A stretch of 64,000 nucleotides of DNA from Roridomyces roridus (Eukaryota > Basidiomycota > Agaricomycetes > Agaricales > Mycenaceae), in contig JARKIF010000145.1 in NCBI GenBank assembly GCA_029378245.1, positions 1 through 64,000 on the forward strand, written 5' to 3'. Positions 1 to 10,800 of the stretch are shown one piece after another; position 1 is the stretch's first letter, and every line of letters begins with the position of its first letter. The notes beneath the pieces are model-generated. The model did not search any database. It was not told the origin of the DNA and worked only from the letters and a program-made list of their open reading frames with translations. Position numbers and translations under genes: made by a program.

Positions 1-640
1 CCTTCCTGCGGGCGGTTTCTCTGCCTGCATCTCGGCGCAACAGAGCAAGTCCAGCCGAACTCTGAATTACCAGTGCGCCGGGAGCAAGCCCACCTTGAAT
101 GTGACCACACTGCACCCAACGCCAGATCTCCCGTGCTCTCTGTCGTCGATCAAGGAGTGCAACGTTTGGCTTTCTTCTGGTGGTCAAGGCGAACGCTCCT
201 CCGATGGTCTGCTTCTTGGCTACTACAAACAATGCCGTTCCATAATCTCCAGGCTGGTCAGTGACGACCTTGTACTGTGTATTGAAATTTGACTGTCGAA
301 AATACAACACAGTCTGCCAAGGCGGCCGTGTTTTGGGGCCCCTTTAAAAACAAGAACCACATTCCTTTCCTCCATCGACGATTTTCTCTTTGTCGGGAGT
401 GCCACTCCAGCTTGTCCTTCCTACGCGCGGTTTCTCTGCCTGCATCTCGGCGCCACCAACTCGAACTCGCCAGTGCGCCGGCAGCAAGTGACAGATGCTT
501 TTGACTCTCCGACGACGCTGTACCCAACGCCAAGTCTCCCGTGCTCTCTGTCGTCAATTCGGAGTACATCGTTCGTCTTTCTTCTGGTGGTCAGGGGGAA
601 CGCTCCTCCGATGGTCTGCTGCTCCATGGAGCAGAACGGA
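1..640. repeat. Diverged direct repeat, two copies
   Basis: Roughly 1-230 and 416-640 are two diverged copies of one sequence in the same orientation. Shared blocks include gcggtttctctgcctgcatc near 14 and 430, ctcccgtgctctctgtcgtc near 126 and 535, and cgctcctccgatggtctgct near 193 and 600, in the same order and spacing. No convincing coding region is present, and the short ORFs here overlap in every frame. The nature of the unit (an old retroelement fragment or a local tandem duplication) is not clear from sequence alone. Confidence 0.7.
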
Positions 641-1576
641 AAGGACGTGCTTTTTATTCGAATAATTCGGGCGGGTATGTACGTCGTTTGGCGGCGTCCT
701 TTCCGATTGACCCTGTTGTCTGCACACAAATGTAAGACTCCAAACGGGGTTTATCATCTGTGCGGAGGGCGATGGCACTATTATTTCAATATGGATTCTG
801 CCGAGGCCGCGACGGTGCTCGCTTCGCTTCGCAGAGTGCTGAATGTGGCTACATGGCTTCTGCTCAAGGTCCCAATAGTGTGCACACCGTGTATCAAGAA
901 TTGAGCGAGTTTGCATTGGTTCTTCGACGATTGTTCTTGTTTCATTCCCAACTCTACATACCCATGCTTCAGAATCAACTTCAGATGATGCGTTTGATTG
1001 TATCATGTTCCGGATCAAGGCGTTAGTGACCCTGAACGCTCACCTCCTTGAAGAGTTCCGCTAGTTTGCACTCTCGTCACGATAATTTCCTGGGCGCCAC
1101 AGGAGCACGGGTTGCGCGGGCTCTCAATTCAATTCCAATGCCGTCTCTGCATCCGTGAATATGCGGGGCCGCTCGGCGTCAGCGCGATTACGGCACCATC
1201 CGCCCGACTTGCAAACTCCGACGGAAGCAAATTTTTATCTCGAGTAGCGGCCGCAAAAAGTTAGGGAAGGATTCAGACAGGGGAAGACTCAGACGATATC
1301 GTTCAGGGCACCCTCTGGCTTGGGTGAGTCCAGACACCTTGTACATGTTTCCGGGTTGCTTTCCTCACAGGCACCGACACTATATCACGCAAATGCCCAA
1401 CAAATGCCCCGAATATCCGCGGATCGCGATGAAGCGATCCGAATAAGGCTACGGTGGCGGTGTACTCTATATCTCATGGCCCGTCTCTCCCGTGTGTGCC
1501 TTTTTGCTCCCACCGCATCCTTTCCTCTTTCCTTTCTGCTGCCATCTTGTATTGTATACCAAAAGCCTTGACCTCT
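641..1576. other. Gene-free spacer
   Basis: No ORF with a recognisable domain or splice structure is seen on either strand, and no RNA gene was recognised. A pyrimidine-rich stretch lies near 1490-1560. Confidence 0.5.
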
Positions 1577-1780
1577 CACGGCGGATAAAGAGTTGTCACT
1601 TTTTCTTTGTGGTGCATCTGTCACTTTTTTCAGCCTCAAAAAAGGGACACATCCCCTTTGTCGTTGCTTTGTGCTATTTTTAGAATAAAGGAACGACAAA
1701 GGAGAGTGCAACATGACAAGTGCTGGAAAAAAAGTGACAGTTGCACCAAAATGAAAAGTGACAACTGATTATCCGCCGTG
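1577..1780. mobile_element. MITE-like hairpin element
   Basis: The left end starts cacggcggataa and the right end finishes ttatccgccgtg. The inverted repeat extends about 55 bp inward with a few mismatches, and weaker pairing (cctttgtcgtt on both arms) continues towards the centre, so nearly all of the 204 bp can fold as one hairpin. Each arm carries two gtcactttt motifs. The trinucleotide tct stands on both sides (1574-1576 and 1781-1783) and may be a 3-bp target duplication. There is no coding capacity, which fits a non-autonomous DNA transposon; the superfamily cannot be assigned from this. Confidence 0.75.
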
Positions 1781-1808
1781 TCTGAGACTCGATACCCCTC
1801 TACTCAGG

Positions 1809-2372
1809 ATAATTCTATTTGGCACCCCCGTTCTTTGGCACGGGTGGGTTGCCACAGATTGGCAACCCCAAGTTTAGGTAATTGCGATAACATGCCATCA
1901 CACGCGGCGAACCAAGTGAATCTGCCGGCCGATATGATATTTACTACATCTCCTGTAGGCATCCGTCCAATTTCATGTTGAGTTTTTTTCTGAGTCAATG
2001 GAATGGGAGGTAAGTTGTTATTTATGATTCAAGTCCAGGGGCAAAGCAGATGCATTCGTCGAGACGATGCCGAGACAATCAATGTGATCAAACACATTGA
2101 TTTGCGTGTCTATTGGTGGTATCTCGGTCCTGAAGCACGCGGGGTCCAGGTTGGGCATTGGATGACTTCGAAATGTGAATTGATTGCTTTTTGGTGTCTA
2201 CAGTTTACAATGAATACACGGCCCGGACTAAGAACTTGCTAAGAACTAACTGAGAGGCTTTGATGGCCGTGATGGCCTTGATGATATTCAACCCATGAGG
2301 GAGTTGCCAAATAGAACTTTGTTATTTAGCAACCCCCGTACAGCTGGCACGGGGGTTGCCAAATAGAATTAT
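1809..2372. mobile_element. 564-bp terminal-inverted-repeat element
   Basis: The left end reads ataattctatttggca and the right end is its reverse complement, ending ccaaatagaattat. Just outside lie two perfect copies of ccctctactcagg (1796-1808 and 2373-2385), a 13-bp direct repeat that looks like a target-site duplication. Each end also contains its own small inverted repeat (g-rich and c-rich blocks around ggcacgggggttgcc), so the termini can form hairpins. No transposase ORF is present. This is probably a non-autonomous DNA element. The long flanking duplication is unusual for the common fungal TIR superfamilies. Confidence 0.7.
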
Positions 2373-2482
2373 CCCTCTACTCAGGTGTGTTATTCGCACT
2401 CCTTACACGTTGCACCGTGTAACAAGAATCACAGATACCAAACACTCAAATTGCTCTCCTTGAGCCCCAACCCGCAGCCTGA

Positions 2483-3973
2483 ATGACTGCTGTTTCCTTT
2501 GCATTCTCCGACCCACCCGTTTCTCCGATCCCGCTTGCTCATCTACTCGCGTCCAACGAGATCCCCGGAGAGCAGGAATCACGCCTTACCGCAGCTTACA
2601 TTGACCAACTCGAGTCCCGACTTGCAATGCTCGAGGAACCTCTCGCGTACCTCCACCGCCAGCAGACCCATCTCCTCCGCTCCGTCGAAACACATAAAGC
2701 CATACTCTCCCCCATTCGCCGTCTTCCTCCGGAAATCATCGCAGAGATTTTTGCGTTTACCGTCGAGGCCACCTTTCATTTTGGCGACATCTCGGAGGTT
2801 ATGGGTCCGATGTCGCAGCATGCGCCCTGGGTTTTCACGCGTGTCTGTCGCCGTTGGGCGGAAATCGCCCTCGCAATGCCGTCACTGTGGTCCATGGTAT
2901 TCTTGGACCTTGATCGCTTTGGCGAGCGGGGCACGGTGGAGATGATCAAACTTTTGCACGAGCGGTCAAGGAATATGCAGCTCACGCTCAAGATTTTCTG
3001 CGAGCAGACGGGACGGCGGTCACATCATGTGCTAGACGCCGCCCTGGCACACGTCGAACGGTGGAGAAACGCAGACCTGTACCTCAAGCTTCCTCTGTTA
3101 CTCCGCCTCGCCGCTATACGAGACCGGTTGTCCTCATTGACGACGCTGACCATGTCACTTGATGTTGACCTGGACGAAGTGGGTTCCGCGGTCGATCCCG
3201 AATTCTGGAACATTTTTGCGGCAGCACCCAAACTCACAGCATTGTGCGCTTCGTTTTGGGACAATGACCAACTGCGTCGCTCGCCTTTTGTCTTTCCGTG
3301 GCACCAGCTAACGCGGCTGTCCACGACGTTTTCCACCGACTCGGAAGCGTTGTCCGTGCTTCAACGGCTATCGAATATCGTCGACTGCCGACTGGAGTAC
3401 GTGAAGTCCGACGGCCTCGCCCCACATCTCCCCATCTGTCTTCCACATCTGCGGCATCTGCTCGTGCAGATTGACGAGACCATGCTCGAGCCAGCGCCAA
3501 AGCGGCCGGGGAAACAGCCCTCGCCTTCCCTCCTCGACAGCCTGGAGACACCCATCCTCGAGAACCTCACGACGCACCAAACAGCGGATATCACCGCCGT
3601 ACTTGCACTTGTCACGCGCTCGCGGTGTGCTGGCTCCTTGAAGGAGCTGCACTTTCATACCACACCGCTCCGTGCAGACACGGTTCTCCCAGTCCTACGG
3701 ATTCTACCGCGTCTCGAAGTTCTCGAGGTGGGCGACCTCAATGGGTCGCTCCTACCCAGGACGCCGACTCTGATACCCGGGTTCGTCCGTGCATTGGCGG
3801 CAGATTGGCTTGTGACGCGTGGTGGGCGCCGACAGCTTGCGGCGCGCATTGTGGATGGTTTGTATAACCACGATATATCAGACTTGCTGGCGTCATTGGA
3901 AGACGAGGGCTTGTTCGTCACTGTTTCTGCGCACACGCGGTTTCAGTCGCTCGTCACGGACAGTTTTCTCTGA
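2483..3973 (+). CDS. F-box domain protein
   Basis: Intronless 496-residue ORF. An N-terminal coiled-coil-like segment (about residues 28-72, ending before SPIRRLPPEI) leads into an F-box-like motif, RRLPPEIIAEIFAFTVEA, at about 74-91. The degenerate CRRWAEIALAMPSLWS element follows. This layout is characteristic of the large Agaricomycete F-box family. The remaining ~350 residues are leucine-rich and read as degenerate LRR-type repeats, the usual substrate-recognition part. Family knowledge makes it a probable substrate receptor of an SCF ubiquitin ligase; the substrate is unknown. The start is the first ATG of the frame and precedes the coiled coil. Confidence 0.85.
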   Translation: MTAVSFAFSDPPVSPIPLAHLLASNEIPGEQESRLTAAYIDQLESRLAMLEEPLAYLHRQQTHLLRSVETHKAILSPIRRLPPEIIAEIFAFTVEATFHFGDISEVMGPMSQHAPWVFTRVCRRWAEIALAMPSLWSMVFLDLDRFGERGTVEMIKLLHERSRNMQLTLKIFCEQTGRRSHHVLDAALAHVERWRNADLYLKLPLLLRLAAIRDRLSSLTTLTMSLDVDLDEVGSAVDPEFWNIFAAAPKLTALCASFWDNDQLRRSPFVFPWHQLTRLSTTFSTDSEALSVLQRLSNIVDCRLEYVKSDGLAPHLPICLPHLRHLLVQIDETMLEPAPKRPGKQPSPSLLDSLETPILENLTTHQTADITAVLALVTRSRCAGSLKELHFHTTPLRADTVLPVLRILPRLEVLEVGDLNGSLLPRTPTLIPGFVRALAADWLVTRGGRRQLAARIVDGLYNHDISDLLASLEDEGLFVTVSAHTRFQSLVTDSFL

Positions 3974-4803
3974 TTTTTATTCGTATTGGAGTGTTGTGTC
4001 GATTTTTTGTTGCTTTGCTTTGATACCACAAGGACCATCGGGACCCGGGTGTACCTGGGTTCCCTCAGTGTAATGTAAATCCCTGTATGTACTTTACGTT
4101 GTTCTGATAATTGAGATCTCGCTTGTGCGCCATGCACCCACTTGTGGATCCGCTGAACTTGAGGAGAGACACATGGTTTTCTTCCGTGGCCATGTGGGTG
4201 GTATGGCATCACAGAGAAGCAAGCGGGGTTCTGATGGCGGTGTGGTGGAAAATATTGTGTCCCGAGAGACGGCCACCGGCGGGCCAGAGGGATTATGCGG
4301 TGAGCTCTCAGCTCACTCGAGTCCGCGGATGATAGATTGTGCCTCAAGATATTCGGAGTATCGCCCTCCGGATGGCTCAGGAACATAGGTAGCTGCTGGC
4401 GGGTAGATTCGGTGGTCAAGAGTGTAACGGCATTTGGGTTGAAGAGAGGAGGTTGATTTCCGGAACTCGGCCCGAAGTCGCATCAAACGCAACCAGTCAT
4501 CAAACGCTTGCCAAACGCGCTCACGCGTCTCGAATAGTCCCAGGTCTGGTCTTTACTGCAGGTTTGTCTCAGGTCTTCGATCCTGCTCTCGTCAACTGTC
4601 CCTTTGACTACTGGGAAACGTCAGAATGTCGCATTGGAAGCGCTCATTTGGGGGCATTGTAATACCCGTGGCGCTGGCGGCTGAACAAAGGCCGCAACAA
4701 AGGCCGCTTTATGAGCTTTCTCCGTGGACCCACAAGCCTCGTGTGCCACCTAATTTAAGCGCCCAACGCTGTAGACTGTCGTCTTTCACCTCTTACTGCG
4801 ACC
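3974..4803. other. Intergenic region
   Basis: About 830 bp between the F-box gene and the sacsin-like gene. No supported gene or RNA was seen. It must hold the terminator of the first gene and the promoter of the second. Confidence 0.5.
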
Positions 4804-7800
4804 ATGCCTCGCAACTTCAGCGAGCATACCGATCTCACAAAAATCATAAAAAGCATCCTCGACTCGTACCCTCTCGGCAATGGAATCCTGCGGGAGCTCC
4901 TCCAGAACTCGGACGACGCGTCAGCGACCACGCAGACGTTTATTTTGGACCTTCGTACCCATCCCTCGACGTCGGTCGTAGACCCGGAACTTTCTGGGAG
5001 CCAAGGACCAGCACTCCTCGCAGTAAACGATACACTCTTCTCTGACGAGGACTGGAAGGGTATTAGTACCCTTCATGGGTCGAGCAAAACGACGGATGAA
5101 ACGTCAGTCCCATTACTTGTGCCACTCGTCTTTGTCTCATGGCAGTTATGCAGGAAAATTGGCAAGTTTGGTATTGGCGCCCGCGCTTGCTACCATGTAC
5201 ATCCCTCTCTTTCTTTCTTTTTCGACGAAGGCTCATTTTTCCTAGCTTACCGACAACCCGCACTTCCTCTCCGGTGACAAGCTGGTCATCTTCGACCCTC
5301 ACGAGAGATTCTCAGGCGATCGACTTGGAGGTGTCATGATCGACATCCCAGAAGAAGGGCGTTTGTATCCAGACCAATTCGCTGCCTTTGGTGCATCATT
5401 CAGTCCCGATGCAGTTGGCATTTTCTCCGGTACCATCGTGCGGTTGCCACTACGCACTACTGCGCAGGCTCCCAAGAGCACCATCAAGCCGACCGTCGTC
5501 GAGGCGGACATGATCGACACGCTTTTCCACGAATTCGTCGAGAAAGAGCTGAGCGTTGTGATGCTATTTTTGAAGCATATCCGCTACATCTGTCTCAAGG
5601 TCATCGAGCCTAATGGTCGCGAACGTTTCGTCGGGAGCGCTGAAATCCCTGACCTTTCCATCGCCGACAGGCGTGTATTTTCTCGTAATAAAGGCGCACG
5701 CGAGGAATCTTTTAGATGCAACATCGATTTCACCAGCGTCGGTTGCAAGGTGTCGCAAGCTTGGCGCATCTTTCACTCCGTTCGGAGCACCGATGAGACG
5801 GCGCGCATCATGACCAACGAGCTGGGCTATCCCATCGGCTCCAAACTAGCGGACGATAAATTGTTCTCGCATGTGGCTCTTGCCTTTCCTATCGGCGGCC
5901 CTACATCGACGGAGTTCAAAGGCAGATTGTTCACTTTACTCCCTCTCCCGATCCACACCGGCTTCCCTGTGCACATGCATGGGATTCTGGCCCTGACACA
6001 AGACAGGCAGAGTCTCCGAAACATCGAGGAGCTGGGAACTGGAATTGAATGTCGAGAAAGGTTCGTTCTCAACCCGACGCGAATGTCCCATAATTCAACG
6101 GCTCATTTAGGCTTCTTGTAACGTGGAATCGCTCCATATTCGACAAATTTCTCCCCGCAGCCTGGTGCAGGCTGCTCCGTGTTCTCGTCCAGAAGAACGA
6201 GGTCGGCGATATCTGGGCAGCGTGGCCTAGCTCTCACCATGCCGCTACGAACGGCGCCGCCTATTGGATTCAGATTTTGCCTAACCTGTTGAAAGAAGCG
6301 ATCGAGTCGAACCTCGCAATCTTCCCTGCTATCAACCCCCTCACTGGCCCTCGCCGCCATGTTCAATTGTCGAGCGCCATCATCGCGGCGCAAGACGAAG
6401 ATCCCACCCTGTTGTCGGCTCTTGCCACGGTTGGATTAACAATCGTGCAACTGCCCGGCTATATACAGAAATCATTGCCTGTCGATTCAAGGCACCTGGT
6501 ATTACAACCCAACAGTCCTCGACTCCGCGAGGCCTTGCTCGTGCGTTTCTACATTCCCAATAATTTTCGATATTGATAACTTCCTCAGGGCCGGATTCCC
6601 GAGCTGCAGACTGCGGACGATGCCTGCAAGTTGCGTATTTTGAAATACCTTGCCGTATCGCCGGGCAAAATCACCAACGCCACGGGATTACCTCTCGTTC
6701 CCCTTGTCAATGGATCGTGGCTCTCGCTGTCATCACCAAACTCCTCCGAAACCGGGGCACACGTTCTTGTGTCTCGTGAAGAAGAAGCAGTGTTCAAGGG
6801 TTGTGATGAATGCCTTATTTCGCTTTCAAAGATGCCCGCGGACGTCGTGCAGGTATTCTGTTCGCCGGAAACCGCACAGACGGTCAATGTTGTTCGGCTT
6901 GACAAGACCATCGTTTGGAGGTATCTGAATGATATTTTCGGGCGCTTGAATCCGGCGGAAGACGAGATTACGGGAAAGGATGCTGGGGCCAAGGTCGAGT
7001 GGCTCATTCGGTTCTGGAAGTGGGTTCATACTCGGGCGGATAAAGATGGTTTATTGGGCCTCGTCAAACAATTTCATCTTCTTCCAACTGCTCAAGGGAC
7101 GCTTCGGAAGATGGAGAGCCGAGTCGTTCTCCCCATTCCAGAAGGGCTGAATGGCAGCCGTACCATGACGGCATGGGCGACACTCGGGGTTCGGTTCTTG
7201 CACCCCGATCTCGCACCCTATTCCTCGGCTTTCTGCGATTTCGCGGCAACCCACACAGATGTCTCGTTTCTCATTCGCTCCATCTCCCCTGACCGCGTCT
7301 CCGGGCTCCAGAAAGCGTCGGCTTTGTTGATACAAAGCCACCTCATTCAATCCCTGCGTTCTGCAACAGGGAAAGCAGTTCGTGTGGACGACGAGAATCG
7401 TCAAACATTTTTGTCCTTGCCCATCTTTCCGACCCGCGTCCCCAGGTCCAAATCCAACGGAACGAAGCGTTCGGAACGCGTCATCGGGCCGGCATCCGGC
7501 TCTTTGATCTACACGAGCGTCGACGACGCCTGCCCCGTTCCCATCGTACCAGGCACCACCTTTTTCGATGCTAGCCAAACCAGTCCGAGTCGTATTCTTG
7601 CTACTATATTTGACGCGGCAGGCGTGAAGAAGTCCCTGGACGAGCTCGGCGTTCTCGAAATGTCGATCACACATCTGGCCGCTCAATCCCTCCCTTGCCT
7701 TGATATGCTGCTCGATCGAATAATCCCACGGCTCGCAGATTTGTCGCCAAATGCCAAAAACAATCTCCAGGACGTGCCTTTTGTATCCGTCGTCGGAAGC

Positions 7801-10800
7801 TCGAAACGGATGCCACCCATGCAAGTCGTCGATCCTCGTTCTGAACTTGCACCGCTCTATCATGGAGAGCCTGGAAAGCTCCCCAGCGGCCAATGGGCAG
7901 GCGAGAGCCGCCTAAACCAGCTTTCGTCTCACGGTTTCCTGTTGAGAAATCTCACCGCTGAGATCGCGGAGGAGCGTATCTCGTATTTGTCCGGTACTTG
8001 GGGCCCGGACGACCATCCTCGCATCTTCGAAAAAGCCAAACTCTTTTTGAGGCTGTTGGACAAAGCCTGGTCCCCGTCTTTCGATGCTCTCAGTCTTGCA
8101 AAGAATTGGCTGCCTATACGACCAAAGATGCCTCTTGCTACCCCTGCCGGATCCCGGGACTCGGTTGGAACGGCCTATTTGTTCGATCTAGTTCTTCATC
8201 CTGTCAACGGCAGAGTGGAGAACGAAACGCTGCGCATGTCCTTGGGATGGGATTGCGTTACAACACGGATACTTCAGGACCAGTTTTCATGTGCCCTCAC
8301 TCATCTGAAGAACCGTGGCCTCCGGCTTCACGCGTTGATTGCAGAGTTTTCTTCTCGTCCACTATCCGGGGAGGAAATCAACTCCCTCAAGGCTACAGCG
8401 GGGAATCTTCCATGGATTCCGGTGGGGAAAGACGAGATTATTCAAACTGAGCACGCTCTGCTCGAAAGATCAAATCTTCTCAACTACGGGCGTTTCCGGT
8501 TCGCTCCTCAGTCTCTCCAGGATGCTCCTAGCAAGGGAAAAGGAGCTGTCTTTTTGCAACGAATGGGTTGTACCACAAGGTTGGTTTGGCGAGTACAGTC
8601 TGAAATCAACTAACAGTTTGACATAGTCCGTCTCTGGAAACCCTGCTGACGGAGCTCAAAACAATCATACGCAAGCCAGCGGATCGTAGCGTGTCAGAAA
8701 CGCTTGATATTCTGAAAGCAATGGCCCCCATGCTTGGAGGTTGCTCACCCGAAGACCTGGAGCGCATATACGTTCCAGGAACTGACGCCGTGTTGCATCC
8801 CAAAGACGAGATCTATTTCCTGGACAATACGGCCACCGACTTCCGCCCTGCAACCGGATTCTGCGCTCATCCCGACGTGTCCCCGTCTCTCGCCCGTGCA
8901 CTCGGCCTTCAATTCCTCAGTTCTCTGGAACTCGGAGACGATGACGACGACGACGACGATTTACAAATGGGCGAAGATCTGACCAATCGCGTTCAGAATA
9001 TCCTCAAAGAGCACGATGTACATTACGCTTTGAACGAGTTCCTCGCCAACGCCGTCGATGCCAAAGCAAAAGAATTCTCGGTTGTGTTGGACGAGAGGAC
9101 TTTTGAATCCTCCAAAGTTCTTGGACCCGGTCTTGCCCAGCTTCAACAGCGGCCCTCGCTGTTCCTCTACAACGACGCGAAGCTGAGTGATGATGATTTC
9201 CGCGGCCTGAGGAAAGTCGGGCACGGTGGGAAACGTTCAAATCCGGACAGCATTGGACGATATGGACTCGGCGCGCTTTCGCTATTCCACTTCACCGACG
9301 TGTGTCTTTTTTGACCTTTGACGCGCTTTTTAATAATTCGCCCATCCTGCAGGTCGTTCAGGTCGTGTCATGTGACCGCATTCTTATCCTTGATCCGTCC
9401 GGCACACATCTACCGCCTCGCAAGGGTAGAACCAGGACATCTGTCTCTCGCCGCCTTTCGGAAGTATCTCGGTGTGTATCCTCTCGCGGTTACTTGAGCA
9501 GTTTCTTATATCTTGAGAGGAATTTTCCCGACCAGCTCTCCGCTTTCGATTCCATCCATGGGTTTTCCAAGTCTGGTTCATTCTACTCCGGGGTTGGCAA
9601 TTTGTCTCAACTTCTAATTACTACCACTGACCTTCTGGCAGACTTTGTTCCGTCTTTGTTTGAGGAATAGCGGTCAACCCAGCATCCTGTCTTCGAAATG
9701 CCTCCAAGTTTCGGATTGCGCCAAGCTCCTGAGCGGGTCATACTTCGACTTGGCGAAAGATGCGACGTTCTTCACGGGCCTCGAGAAAATCTCAGCAACT
9801 CATTCGTCCCCGATGGTGCGTTCTGTTGAGTTTTATAGAATGCTATGTACCTAACATTCGAACAGGGCCAACAGACTTCTATTTGGTCAGTTGAAACATC
9901 AAGAACAGCTCCTCAAGATGCTGTCGAGGTCATCATGTCTTTCAAGGCAACCCACCCTGATGGCACGACCAATGAACAGCGTTGGCTCATCACGAAATCA
10001 ACCACCCCTATTTCCAGCGTACCTTCCGAACACGCCAAGGTTCTGCAGGATATGGGCTTGCACCAGAGCAAAATTGGGCTGGTCGCACGAACCGCGCTCA
10101 TGCTCAAAGATTCGACTGTGGGCAAAGAAGCGTCAACTGCACTCCAACCAAAGGCTCCCCGTTACCTCTTTTCAACCATGCGACTTCCGGTTCAGACCTC
10201 TTTGCCTGCCCATATTTCTGCGCAGTTTGCAATTTCGTCCGACCGACGGAATATCCGATTTGAACCCCCAGATGCTTCTGGTCGTCGCCCCCCAGAGGCA
10301 GCGTTCAACAAGTGGATCCTTGATAATGTCATCTCGCCTCTGTACATCTCGAGCATCAATTTCGCCGCGAAGAGTTCTCGCACTGTGAGGAACCCCTTCC
10401 GGTGGTGGCCCGTCAACCACGGCACCGATGACGCTTCCATATCACGGGAAATCGTCGAGACTTTCTACGCCTTGGCCGCAAAAACCGCGATACCCATCTG
10501 CTACACCGTCACTTTGGAGCTGATTGCACCCATTGATGCCGTATTTCCTGCGAACGACACTCCCTACGACGTCAAAGAGGTCTTGCGAGAGCTGAAAATC
10601 GGGAACTTTGTCCAACCTCCCCACGACGTTCGCCAGTTGCTCATCAAAGCAGCCGCAGTCGACTCGCGGATCCAGTTTCTCGGCCCCTCCTCTGTGAGGA
10701 AGATTCTTCTGAAGCAAAGCTTCAAGTTACCCGCGTTGTACAATAAACCTACGGGTCTCGGCATCTCCCTGTTCGATTCGATGCTATCATACCTGCTGGC

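Noticed and set aside
7051..7893. 280-residue minus-strand ORF inside the sacsin-like gene
   Set aside because: Antisense to a long conserved exon; no recognisable protein.
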